Part shown: in pieces, positions 11,877 to 22,830 of the stretch
Numbering within the stretch: position 1 is the stretch's first letter
How the letters are laid out: each line of letters starts with the position of its first letter
Source of the DNA: Cyrtodaria siliqua
Taxonomy: Eukaryota > Mollusca > Bivalvia > Adapedonta > Hiatellidae
DNA length: 64,000 nucleotides
Direction of reading: 5' to 3'
Assembly: GCA_037043455.1 (NCBI GenBank)
Contig: JAWPHD010000003.1
Span: forward strand, 558,001-622,000
Translations under genes and position numbers: made by a program
Notes under the pieces: model-generated
Told to the model about the DNA's origin: nothing
The model's input: the letters and a program-made list of their open reading frames with translations, nothing else
Database searches by the model: none

Positions 11877-12120
11877 CACTTCTCAAAACTGCTAACTACA
11901 CCGCTCACGTTTTATACACTTTTCAAAACAGCCAACTACACCGATTTAAAATATGAATAATTTTGTTAATATCATTATTTCATAGTTGTTTGTAATTAAA
12001 TAAACAAATAACACAAATCTGCACTATATGAGACAAATTTTTATTTTATTGAAAAACATTCAACCCATCGATATATATAACCCAAAACGTGAGCGGTGTA
12101 GTTAGCAGTTTTGAGAAGTG
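11877..12120. mobile_element. TA-flanked 244-bp MITE
   Basis: The ends are inverted: CACTTCTCAAAACTGCTAAC at 11877 and GTTAGCAGTTTTGAGAAGTG ending at 12120, continuing inward through CTACACCGCTCACGTTTT for about 37 bp. TA flanks both sides (11875-11876, 12121-12122), as expected for Tc1/mariner-type insertion. A diverged second copy of the arm (CACTTTTCAAAACAGCCAAC) sits directly inside the left arm. It is nested in the long-TIR element. Confidence 0.85.
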
Positions 12121-12122
12121 TA

Positions 12123-13164
12123 GGTCGGATGGCTTACATTGTCACGAAAACGAACCCCGGGTGAGCCTCTAAATGGTATAACAAGCGAAATCTTTGCGAC
12201 ATATGTTTTGTATCGTGTATATGTTTGTATGTTTTGCTTTGTCCCGTACTATGAACAAAACGAAATTGTCATAACTAATCGGAGGGTGGGTGTGTCAAGG
12301 CAGCAGTGCGATAAGTACCCGTACGACAATTAAGCTGTGCATCATATCAGTTTTACTGTTTTTTTCAAACCCGACAGGGAAATGTCTCCGCTATGATACG
12401 TTATTTGAAAGAATATAAAGAAAACAAAGTAACGTCTGCACATTTTCAAACTACAAGTATTTTTAAAATCTTCCTTGACTTCATATTTGAAAATATATAA
12501 ATACATTTGATTTGTAATGTACTTCGTTATTTCGGAAACATCTTTTGGTGCAACAAGAAGTTTTACAATGTTGTACTGTATAACAGTTTCGTTGTGTTTT
12601 CCGAGTTACTTGTATGTTTCTATTCTATTTCAGGTATTAAGAAGATTTTTCTTGAACGAGGCACTGTTTCCATTTTGGCAGCATGAGTCGAATATCCTCA
12701 GACACTCAGGGCAGTACCGTTGCTTCAGAAAGCTCTTTATGACGTGAAGAAGTAACGTGAAGCGTCACACACGCGTCATACCGACTTTAATAAACACATG
12801 AGACATGCATCTGGGATAGTTCAACATGAGAAATCAAAAAAGAACTTGTAGAGCATGAATACAGCTGCAGAAAAGACTAACCAATCTAACATGTTTATGA
12901 AAAATCAGGTTTAAAACTACTGTGACAGGTGAATTCACTCAAAAACTTAAATGGTGAATTGGTTGCATTCTGCATGTGCCATTTTAGAGAGCATGATTCC
13001 TCTATATAATATATTTAACGTTTTAGTTTTACCACTTTTAACATTTCAACATTATAATAGTTTACAAATGAAATCATAAAATGTCAAGACATGTGTTAGT
13101 GTGTATTCCATTCGTTTTGGAAAAAAACTGTTTTTCAAAATAATAATGCTATTATTATATTTTG
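12123..13164. other. Interior of long-TIR element, unassigned
   Basis: Two short plus-strand frames (12139-12333, 12517-12747) are not recognised, and the first does not begin with ATG. I see no transposase signature. Confidence 0.45.
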
Positions 13165-13232
13165 GGATGACGGTTGACTGTCCTCCTTGAATGCTACTTT
13201 CCCTGTCCGATCTTTTTATATTTCTTTACAAA
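13165..13232 (+). mobile_element. RT element 3' terminus
   Basis: GGTTGACTGTCCTCCTTGAA, then GCTACTTTCCCTGTCCGATC and TTTTTATATTTC match the end of copies A and C. Only the last ~65 bp are present, in the interior of the long-TIR element. Confidence 0.85.
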
Positions 13233-15427
13233 CATTAAGTGTTTTTTTATCGTTTTGAAAATACTTTAATAATATTAGGTCAAGCATATGACCGAAACTA
13301 TGTTGTCTAATTACATGTTTATTTGATGTACTGCAAGGGCTGAACAAATATGAAGCACGTTGTAAGCGTGTGATATATATTTTTTAAGTTGAATATTTAA
13401 TGATCTCATTATTAGATCACTAGAAGCTGAGATGGGCTATTGTGATCACATTTTGTTCGTCCTGCAACATATTCTTATGATCTCGTTCACAACTTAATTT
13501 TGTATTGGATCTCAATGAAACGTGTTCAGAATGTTCGAAAGGCATTCAGATACGACCATTAGTAATGGAGTCATTGTCCCTGAATGTGTATATTTGTGAA
13601 CCGAATCACATCTCCATTTTTCATAGGAGGATTTAGAAATTTGTATGTTTAAATTTCTAAATAATTCATACATTTAGTCTTATAAACACGTCCCCATTTT
13701 ATCAAACCTTGATATTAATCGGATCTTTAAAATATCTACATTTTGAAAACCAGTGAGATCGTTGTTTTTTTAAATAATAAAAGATAGAGCCTTTGAATTT
13801 TTGACAGACCGTAGCCAGCCCCGAAATTACCCGAGGCAAATCCCTACCTAGCGGGGTCTGAGGACATGTACTCCGGAAAAAACTGTCAATTTCCTACGTT
13901 TTAGTGCATTCCCGTGCGAAATTTTCAGTTTTATGTTGGACAAATATATTTAAGGGATTTTATTTAATTGATATTCCATTTGAATGCCTACTTCAATGTT
14001 TGAATACAAATATATACATTTGATATTTGTGAAGCTTGGTCAATATTCAATGATAACGAATCATTTATAAATTTTCAACCGAGATGAGTGAACATATAAA
14101 CAAAAGAAAGTTAATGCCTTCCAATGTCATCGCTTTAGGTCCATTTGGGTCTCTTGGATGGGCTATTTTGCTTTGTTAAACTTATGTTCGATACTTATTT
14201 GCTTGCACTAAGTAAAGTGATTGTATTATGTATTTCGCTGTAAATAAGTTAATCGTTACATTTCGTTTCAAAAAGGTTCAACATCTTTTTATTGTTCATG
14301 TGTTGTATTACGCAGTTTATTATGATTGTTGTTTAATACATCCAGTACACTGAAACGAATAAACATATTGTTAAACTTGAACTCCAAATGAATTTGTTTT
14401 CTTTTTGACTTTACATTAATTTTGTCGGATGCATTCAACACTGCATAATGACACAAATACGTTGAACTTCAAATACTTTTATTATAAGTATATTTGAGGT
14501 ATACAATTCTTCACTGAAAGTCTAAATGCCGTTTTTTTCTGATCTTTTCTGACAAACACTGCACATGTACATACTGATAGGCATCCCTGGCACCTAAACA
14601 GCGTTTATGTAAGGTAAGCAACCTCTGATAAGAAGCCAAGGGGACATACCCACAACGACCACACCTAAACTATTGTCTAGAGGAGCAATTTATTTAAGGT
14701 TTTAGTAGACGGGTCACGGTCGTCAAATGGTTTAAAACGCTCGTTTTATGAGAAAACTTGAAGTAGGTCACACATTTCTGCGGTCAGTGGTTTCACCAAG
14801 GTGCTGTTTGGTGCCAGTAAATGGGCTGATGAGCAACTGGGGTCCTCTTGACCAATAAAGACTGCCGCCATGTATAGATTATTAATCGTTAGGAATAACA
14901 AAAAACGGAAAAAAAATCAGTTGAGATAAAACGCTTGACAATATCTTTTTATTCAGTGAACGTTTTTATTCTGCGATATTTATTTCTAACATATTACATT
15001 GTGTCTTATTGGCATTGCAGTCGTGGAAAAAACCCACATACATTCCGAGCATACGCATCGTCATGACTATCAGAACTCATGGACAATTAATAAATATTAG
15101 AATATTTAGACAAATGCAAGTTGCAGTTTTGAGTACTTCAAAATGTCCAGCTTCTAACAAATTCTTGTTGAAAACAATTTACTTTCATAACGTCTTTATC
15201 ATTTAAAAACTAAGACACCGCATTGGAGTGGCATTTTATTACTACTAATAGTCTAAGTCTATTTTTTTCTTTTATATTTCATCCGGATCCTTTCTCTAGT
15301 ATCCAATGTATGGTTACTGTAACATTTCAAAAGCATGTTTAATTCTTTATAATATCGTTGCCATACATTGTATGTCTTTGACGTGTTGTTTATCTACACA
15401 ATAGGAAATCACCTCCACTATCCTACC
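13233..15427. other. Interior of long-TIR element, unassigned
   Basis: AT-rich with small GC-richer patches at about 13800-13900 and 14590-14890. No coding relic recognised on either strand. Confidence 0.45.
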
Positions 15428-15969
15428 CGAATTCTCATGTTGGTACTCTATATGAACTACCACTGGCACCTGAAATGATCAGTAATGCATAAGTACATCG
15501 CATAAACAATATACACCGTAAAACAAAAGCACAAGTGCACAAGATCTCTTTTCACGTAGCCAGTGTTCGAGATCAGTTTCGAAATTGCATAATTATTTTC
15601 ACTGTAGCGCATGTAACTTTTAAATTGTGGTAATTATGACTTTTTTGTTTATAAAGCAAAGATGCGAGACTAGAACTGATGCAAATGAGACCATTTTAAA
15701 ACAAAAATCATGAAAACATCTTCATTCCAGTGTACGAGACCGACTCAAAAAATTACATTTCGGAATTGGTGGAGGCTTAAACAAAAAATCTGTGGAACAT
15801 TCATCTACAATCAAAGTTACGGAATAAAGTGCAGAAAATTTCGGGTACTTTAGGCTATATTACATGAAAATGCGTGAAGTAATAAGGAAAATATAAAGAA
15901 AATCTTACTTCGAAGCGGGTTGTTTTTCCATCGATGACGTCATTTGAAACCACGTGATCCCCCACCTTG
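15428..15969 (-). repeat. Right terminal inverted repeat (~540 bp)
   Basis: Inverted counterpart of 11229-11812. It mirrors the paired palindromes, TGACGTCA at 15935-15942 and CACGTG at 15951-15956, and ends CCCCCACCTTG before the TTTAT duplication. The arms differ by substitutions and small indels, so they are not recently homogenised. Confidence 0.85.
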
Positions 15970-16054
15970 TTTATACTATTTTAAATAGTTCAGTTACATT
16001 TGGGAACGTGTTTCTCAGGATTGGGTTGTTTATAACAGGTGGTGAAAAAATTAT

Positions 16055-16130
16055 ACCTCAACCGGGACTCGAACACAGGGCCTCTAGCTTTACATGCTAG
16101 CGCTCTGCCAAGTGAATTATCGAAGAGCAA
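16055..16130 (-). repeat. tRNA-like sequence (tRNA-derived repeat)
   Basis: The reverse complement has TTGGCAGAGC (D-arm/box A-like), an anticodon-like arm GCTAGC-ATGTAAA-GCTAG, and box B TGTTCGAGTCC. The loop would present GTA. The acceptor arms do not pair convincingly, so this is more likely a SINE head or tRNA pseudogene than a working tRNA gene. Confidence 0.55.
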
Positions 16131-16189
16131 GTTCTGAATTCGATTAGTCGCCATTTAGCTATATCCAATTACATTATATATTCCAGTAT

Positions 16190-16400
16190 GAACAATTTAC
16201 ACTGGCAGTTGCGTTGTAAATCTTCTCACGTCACATTGCTGCGGGTTCGAGTCCCAGTGGAAGTGAGAAAGTGTCTATTTTTACGAATGGCTGGAGGTAT
16301 ACAGTACTTGTTCTACCAAGGGAAAATGGGCTACCCAGGGAAAATGGGGTGGTCTGCCTCTATCACAAACAAATCGACCGTCATGTATGGCCTAAAATGT
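16190..16400 (+). mobile_element. SINE-A copy 1
   Basis: tRNA-related head with box B GGTTCGAGTCC (16243-16253) and the GCGTTGTAAA block shared with copies at 30.1 and 45.2 kb. The body has GGCTGGAGGTATACAGTACT and GGTGGTCTGCCTC. Box A is eroded. RNA polymerase III transcribed in origin, by family resemblance. Confidence 0.75.
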
Positions 16401-17077
16401 GCTACAAATGACATTAAAACACCCGTCAAACACTGTCAGCATTACTCAGAAAGATTGAAGCAGTATGAAAAGTATATAAAATCAAACGCATTTCTCAAGT
16501 CTAACATGTAAAGGTTACAAACCTTAAACAGTTGTTGACATCGTCTATAGATGAATATTGGTATGGAGTTTATATTATCAAATAAAGAGCAGACTATAAT
16601 GATCGCTTTGTCTCGACTGCTCATTCCGAATTGCTAAGTAGAGTTTCTGAATATGTGATATTTTGCCATCTATGACGTTTTGTGTTTTATGAAACAAAAT
16701 GAACAGAAACGCTATGCAAGTGGTGTATAGAAGGAAAGAAATGAAAGAAAGAAATCGTGTACGATATTTTATCATGGATTTCATCATGGGTTTTAATTCA
16801 GCGGATAAATTAATTTGGCTTAGTAAAACCGGTATATTGCGAATCCAGCTACACAGGAGAGACTCAGTTCATTACGTAACGGAAATGAAGTGGTAAACCC
16901 CATTATAAAAGCATTAAGTATCTGATGGTTTTGTTTATGAATTAATTACCCTGAAATAAAAGGAAGAAACTAATAGAAAATGTGAAATTGGATAAATCAT
17001 CAAATTTAAAATGGAAGATTTTTTTGTTATTATATGAATATCTCGTTTTTATTAAAAGTGGTGCATGAAAGATTATA
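16401..17077. other. Unassigned sequence
   Basis: Short frames on both strands, none recognised. The foldback element begins at 17078 after a TA. Confidence 0.45.
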
Positions 17078-17524
17078 CGGTGTCCTGTTAGGGCCATCTT
17101 ACCATCACATCTTACCATCGACCATCGACATAGATCGATGCTTGAGGGTAAGATGCGAAGGTCGATGGTAAGATGCGATGGTCGATGGTAATATGCGATG
17201 GTAAGATCCGATGGTCGATGGTAAGATGCAATGGTCGATGGTTAAATGCGATGGTCGATGGTAAGATGCGATGGTCAATGGTAAGATGCGATGGTATCTT
17301 ACCATCGACCATCGCATCTTACCATCGCATCTTACCATCGATCACCGCATCTTACCATGGTCCATCGCATCTTACCATCGACAATCGCATCTTACCATCG
17401 ACCATCGCATCTTACCATCGCATCTTACCATCGACCATCGCATCTGACCATCGCACTTTACCATCGAGCATTGACCTAGGTCGATGGTAAGATGTGACGG
17501 TAAGATGGCCCTAACAGGACACCG
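17078..17524. mobile_element. Foldback element built of a 20-bp subrepeat
   Basis: The ends are CGGTGTCCTGTTAGGGCC and its exact complement GGCCCTAACAGGACACCG, flanked by TA at 17076-17077 and 17525-17526. The interior is made of GGTCGATGGTAAGATGCGAT units that reverse orientation three times: short outer blocks near each end point one way, and two long inner blocks meet head to head near 17295. It could fold into a long, nested hairpin. Open frames rich in RWSMV or HLTIDHR are readings of the subrepeat and are not genes. TA flanks suggest mobilisation by a Tc1/mariner-type enzyme. Confidence 0.85.
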
Positions 17525-17526
17525 TA

Positions 17527-18055
17527 TATATATCTTTTTTTTAAATAGTATTTTTGACAGCATGTCAAATGTAACATATATTAAGTTTGATTTTAACAAG
17601 TATTTCAAATGAGCAGGTATTTCAACAAGGGCCATATGATATCGACGTTTTTTGAAAGTTGAAGTTATATCGTCTATATCACACTGTACCTGAATAAAAT
17701 ACATTCGAAGCCTCACTGTATCTCGCCTATGTATTGAGTGCACAGTCTATATATGCTTGCTATTATATAAAAAAATCTAGAAACCATGTTATTGCCATTT
17801 AATACTATGACAGTAACCTACCGATATAAATACGACCACGCGTGATTGAAAAACTAAGACGTAAATTTAACCATGTTCATGGTAAAGCAAATATGGAAAA
17901 TTATTTACAAAGTCACATGCAATTATAAATACCTAATTAAGCACCTTACAATACAACAACACCTGCTGTCACTGACATGTGTAGAATTCAAACTATATTG
18001 TTGACTGGTTGAATGATGTTTTACGAATGTTCAGCACATATTAGGCTACTTATGA
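17527..18055. other. Unassigned sequence
   Basis: AT-rich; a minus-strand frame at 17372-17743 runs out of the foldback element and is not a gene. Confidence 0.45.
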
Positions 18056-18210
18056 CGGTCGATATTTTCGTAACGGAGGCAGACCATCCACTTTTTTTCT
18101 GGGCAGAACTAGTACTGCATACATCCCGCCATCCATAAGAATCGACACGTTTACCAATTTACCAGTCGAACTCCCAGGACGATTCCAACTCGCAGCGGTG
18201 TTAAACCCTG
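18056..18210 (-). mobile_element. SINE-A copy 2, reversed
   Basis: Minus-strand copy: GGAGGCAGACCATCC (18076), AGAACTAGTACTGCATAC, CCCGCCATCCATAAGAATCG, and an eroded box B complement GTCGAACTCCCAGGA near 18166, then CGCAGCGGTG. Confidence 0.75.
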
Positions 18211-18274
18211 TAGGAGAGTGACTACATACACAAACTTCGGTTTTATGAGTATAGTCATTGTTGTCTCATTCTTC

Positions 18275-20914
18275 TACTACGTATCCGAACTTCGTGTTTG
18301 TAGTCACTTTGAGTATGCACGACAGTCGGTACTACGTATCCGAACTTCGTGTTTGTAGTCACTTTGAGTATGCACGACAGTCGGTACTACGTATCCGAAC
18401 TTCGTGTTTGTAGTCACTTTGAGTATGCACGACAGTCGGTACTACGTATCCGAACTTCGTGTTTGTAGTCACTTTGAGTATGCACGACAGTCGGTACTAC
18501 GTATCCGAACTTCGTGTTTGTAGTCACTTTGAGTATGCACGACAGTCGTTACTACGTATCCGAACTTCGTGTTTGTAGTCACTTTGAGTATGCACGACAG
18601 TCGGTACTACGTATCCGAACTTCGTGTTTGTAGTCACTTTGAGTATGCACGACAGTCGGTACTACGTATCCGAACTTCGTGTTTGTAGTCACTTTGAGTA
18701 TGCACGACAGTCGGTACTACGTATCCGAACTTCGTGTTTGTAGTCACTTTGAGTATGCACGACAGTCGTTACTACGTATCCGAACTTCGTATTTGTAGTC
18801 ACATTGAGTATGCACGACAGTCGGTACTACGTATCCGAACTTCGTGTTTGTAGTCACTTTGAGTATGCACGACAGTCGGTACTACGTATCCGATCTTCGT
18901 GTTTGTAGTCACTTTGAGTATGCACGACAGTCGGTACTACGTATCCGATCTTCGTGTTTGTAGTCACTTTGAGTATGCACGACAGTCGGTACTACGTATC
19001 CGATCTTCGTGTTTGTAGTCACTTTGAGTATGCACGACAGTCGGTACTAGGTATCCGATCTTCGTGTTTGTAGTCACTTTGAGTATGCACGACAGTCGGT
19101 ACTAGGTATCCGATCTTCGTGTTTGTAGTCACTTTGAGTATGCACGACAGTCGGTACTACGTATCCGATCTTCGTGTTTGTAGTCACTTTGAGTATGCAC
19201 GACAGTCGTTACTACGTATCCGAACTTCGTGTTTGTAGTCACTTTGAGTATGCACGACAGTCGTTACTACGTATCCGAACTTCGTGTTTGTAGTCACTTT
19301 GAGTATGCACGACAGTCGTTACTACGTATCCGAACTTCGTGTTTGTAGTCACTTTGAGTATGCACGACAGTCGGTACTAGGTATCCGATCTTCGTGTTTG
19401 TAGTCACTTTGAGTATGCACGACAGTCGTTACTACGTATCCGAACTTCGTGTTTGTAGTCACTTTGAGTATGCACGACAGTCGGTACTAGGTATCCGATC
19501 TTCGTGTTTGTAGTCACTTTGAGTATGCACGACAGTCGGTACTACGTATCCGAACTTCGTGTTTGTAGTCACTTTGAGTATGCACGACAGTCGTTACTAC
19601 GTATCCGAACTTCGTGTTTGTAGTCACTTTGAGTATGCACGACAGTCGGTACTAGGTATCCGATCTTCGTGTTTGTAGTCACTTTGAGTATGCACGACAG
19701 TCGTTACTACGTATCCGAACTTCGTGTTTGTAGTCACTTTGAGTATGCACGACAGTCGGTACTAGGTATCCGATCTTCGTGTTTGTAGTCACTTTGAGTA
19801 TGCACGACAGTCGTTACTACGTATCCGAACTTCGTGTTTGTAGTCACTTTGAGTATGCACGACAGTCGGTACTAGGTATCCGATCTTCGTGTTTGTAGTC
19901 ACTTTGAGTATGCACGACAGTCGGTACTACGTATGCAAACTTCGTGTTTGTAGTCACTTTGAGTATGCACGACAGTCGTTACTAGGTATCCGATCTTCGT
20001 GTTTGTAGTCACTTTGAGTATGCACGACAGTCGGTACTAGGTATCCGATCTTCGTGTTTGTAGTCACTTTGAGTATGCACGACAGTCGGTACTAGGTATC
20101 CGATCTTCGTGTTTGTAGTCACTTTGAGTATGCACGACAGTCGGTACTAGGTATCCGATCTTCGTGTTTGTAGTCACTTTGAGTATGCACGACAGTCGGT
20201 ACTAGGTATCCGATCTTCGTGTTTGTAGTCACTTTGAGTATGCACGACAGTCGGTACTAGGTATCCGATCTTCGTGTTTGTAGTCACTTTGAGTATGCAC
20301 GACAGTCGGTACTAGGTATCCGAACTTCGTGTTTGTAGTCACTTTGAGTATGCACGACAGTCGGAAATAGGTATCCGATCTTCGTGTTTGTAGTCACTTT
20401 GAGTATGCACGACAGTCGGTACTAGGTATCCGAACTTCGTGTTTGTAGTCACTTTGAGTATGCACGACAGTCGGTACTAGGTATCCGAACTTCGTGTTTG
20501 TAGTCACTTTGAGTATGCACGACAGTCGGTACTACGTATCCGAACTTCGTGTTTGTAGTCACTTTGAGTATGCACGACAGTCGGTAATAGGTATCCGAAC
20601 TTCGTGTTTGTAGTCACTTTGAGTATGCACGACAGTCGGTACTAGGTATCCGAACTTCGTGTTTGTAGTCACTTTGAGTATGCACGACAGTCGGTAATAG
20701 GTATCCGAACTTCGTGTTTGTAGTGACTTTGAGTATGCACGACAGTCGGTACTAGGTATCCGAACTTCGTGTTTGTAGTCACTTTGAGTATGCACGACAG
20801 TCGGTACTAGGTATCCGAACTTCGTGTTTGTAGTCACTTTGAGTATGCGCGACAATCGGTACTATGTATCCGAACTTCGTGTTTGTAGTCACTTCGAGTA
20901 TGCACGACAGTCGG
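18275..20914. repeat. 55-bp tandem array, 48 units
   Basis: A minisatellite with an exact 55-bp period. The variable adenine after 'gtcggt' recurs at 18331, 18386, 18441 and so on through 20861 without a single indel, so 48 units span 2640 bp. Units read TACTACGTATCCGAACTTCG followed by TGTTTGTAGTCACTTTGAGT and ATGCACGACAGTCGG. Three positions vary repeatedly: GGT or GTT before ACTA, ACTAC or ACTAG, and CGAAC or CGATC. The combinations are ordered along the array (see findings). Open frames on either strand only translate the repeat. Confidence 0.95.
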
Positions 20915-21021
20915 AACAGCAAATAAGGCAGCATATTTTCAAACACGCATCATATGCAAACATGAATATCAAAGTAGATAATAGCCCTTCAATGATACCA
21001 TTATTAATGTTTTAATAAAGG

Positions 21022-21075
21022 TATTAGGCCGTGTGCTGCTCAACGTTTCGGTACCAACTCAGCTGGCAAATTCTA
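21022..21075 (+). repeat. Dispersed repeat X, copy 1
   Basis: GGCCGTGTGCTGCT, then GGTACCAACTC and AGCTGGCAAATTCTA match the reverse complement of about 25266-25325. Family unknown. Confidence 0.55.
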
Positions 21076-21109
21076 GTTTCTAAAACCTTTTAGATCTATC
21101 TTAATAAAT

Positions 21110-22330
21110 AAGAAATAGCCAGGATAGTTTTTCTGAAACGGTAGCTTAACCCATTATTTTTGGGCAAAAACATCCAAATTTGAACAAAAATCGCTAAAAA
21201 CTGTAATTTTTTTTTAATATTATTGTCATGGCAATATTAGGGAGCTGAAGCTTCTGAAAGTTGCCTGTTATTTTCATGTAAATAAAAATAATATTTGAAA
21301 TGAACAAAATGTAGACAACTTGTCATTTTGGGGGAAAATCAGCAAAAAAAGCGTACAAATTGCTCATTTTTGGAATAATTTTTAAAAAAATATTGACACT
21401 TTCAATAAACAAAAGAGTAGGTTTTAACGTATTTTCATTGAACTAAAGATGTCCCGAGATATAGGTAAAATTCTAAAGGATCAGAGATTTGGAAAAAAAT
21501 GGGATATTTTGGGCCATAAGTTGCAAATTTTAACCAAAATCACTAAAAACGGGATTACTTCTAAAAAATATATTTCTCATTACAATATAAGGAGATTGAA
21601 AGACCTTAAAGTTATCTGTTATATACAAGTTCATGAAAACAAATATTTGGAATGAATAAAATATATAAATCTTGAAATTACACAACATGAATTAAAGTCG
21701 CTGATTTTTGAAATAGTTATGAAATTTTAAACTATGATTAAAATATAATAAACAGAAGTCGTTATAGTATCTCTTTAAATGTAAAGGTGTCATGAGCTAC
21801 AGAAGAGACAGTCTTAAAGGATCAGAGATTTGAAAATGCCATTACTTTTGGCCCAGAATATCGAAATTTAAACCAAAACCGCCGAAAACTGGACTATTTA
21901 AAATACAATTGTATTGCAATATAAGGGAGTTGAATTTTCTTAAAATAAACATTCTATTATATTAATGTGCATGGGAATAATGTTTGAAATAAACAAAGTT
22001 GATACATCTTGACATTTTTTTGGAGAAAATCTACAAAAATAAAGCATAAAATAAAAGATTTTTGGATATTTATTTGTAACAAAACAAAGCATTTTTCAAA
22101 TATGTAAATAAAGATGTATTAAGGTACAGACAAAATGTTCCTAAGTAAGTTGAAAGCAGGCCGCAAATAAAATTTACGAAAATGTGAATATTTATTAAAA
22201 AATGATTTCTTTTGAAATGAAAGGGAGCTGAAGGTCTTTACCATTTTCTTATTATGTAGATAAAGAGACACCCATTACATTTTGACTTAAATATACCAGT
22301 TTTGAATTATATCTTTCCTCTTGTTTCGAT
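21110..22330. repeat. S350 degenerate satellite, third block
   Basis: About three and a half diverged units with a ~335-350 bp period. Corresponding blocks are TTTTTGGGCAAAAACATCC (~21158), TTTTGGGCCATAAGTTGC (~21508) and TTTTGGCCCAGAATATCG (~21842), each followed by an 'ACCAAAATCACTAAAAACGG'-like stretch. AAGGATCAGAGATTTG occurs at ~21476 and ~21818. The pattern matches the satellite at 2.85-3.8 kb, though diverged. Confidence 0.7.
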
Positions 22331-22494
22331 TTCGCAGGGAAAGATATGATCGACAGACAGGTATCTAGAAGATACTTGACTCAAATAAGTCAATAATACG
22401 TTACCAATTAGAATCATCGAAGAATGGTATTTTTGTTTGATTGATTAACATTTAATCTTATTATTTACCTTATCATATGAGTGATGTATTTTAG

Positions 22495-22645
22495 ATATAA
22501 AGAAAGATACACATATCGGAAAGGTAAAGCAGCATTCAAGGACGACAGTCAACCACAAAACACAAAAACAAACACGCAAACAGACCAACGAGAAGGCAAA
22601 AGTAATAAAAAATGAAAACGACATCACAAACACAAAACAAATGAA
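22495..22645 (-). mobile_element. RT element 3' tail, reversed
   Basis: GCAGCATTCAAGGACGACAG, TCAACCACAAAACACAAAAA, AAACACGCAAACAGACC and GACATCACAAACACAAAA are the antisense of the last ~140 bp of the RT family. Confidence 0.8.
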
Positions 22646-22704
22646 GTACATATATTCGCACTGTCCACTATGATCGAGAAACGAAAAAATGTTTAATGAT
22701 TATG

Positions 22705-22830
22705 TATTTTATTGATTTGCTCAAGGGTCTTCTTAGACTTATTGCAATATTGTTTTATGTATGGAGGGTGGCCTCGAACCTCCATAGACCTATGATGAGG
22801 CAAATAAAGTTTCTTCTTCTTCTTCTTTTA
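22705..22830 (+). mobile_element. Retroelement-type 3' end with hairpin and (CTT)n
   Basis: An 8-bp stem TATGGAGG / CCTCCATA encloses GTGGCCTCGAA, followed by GAGGCAAATAAAGTTT and a (CTT)4 run. A stem-loop followed by a short simple repeat is how several non-LTR elements end, but no coding part is attached, so the family is unknown. Confidence 0.45.

Larger units (their letters stand above)
11229..15969. mobile_element. 4.74-kb long-TIR (foldback-like) DNA element
   Basis: The two ends are inverted copies of each other: 11229 to about 11812 and about 15428 to 15969. They begin CAAGGTGGGGGATCACGTGG and end in its complement. A direct TTTAT at 11224-11228 and 15970-15974 flanks the element. 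Joining the flanks recreates an RT-family tail like that at about 45.8 kb, so the insertion boundaries are well supported. The interior holds a TA-flanked MITE and an RT tail, but no transposase frame that I can see; the longest frames are under 80 codons. It looks non-autonomous. Five-base duplications with long TIRs do not assign a superfamily by themselves. Confidence 0.85.

Noticed and set aside
16055..16130. Functional tRNA gene with a GTA anticodon
   Set aside because: No acceptor pairing, and tyrosine tRNA genes usually carry an intron; more likely tRNA-derived.
17105..17743. Several long overlapping frames rich in RWSMV and HLTIDHR
   Set aside because: All are readings of the GATGGTAAGATGC subrepeat on both strands of the foldback element.
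20559..20855. 98-codon minus-strand open frame in the 55-bp array
   Set aside because: It translates the tandem repeat; the 55-bp period cycles through all three frames and there is no gene context.
18275..20914. CRISPR array
   Set aside because: Units are contiguous with no unique spacers, and the sequence is eukaryotic.
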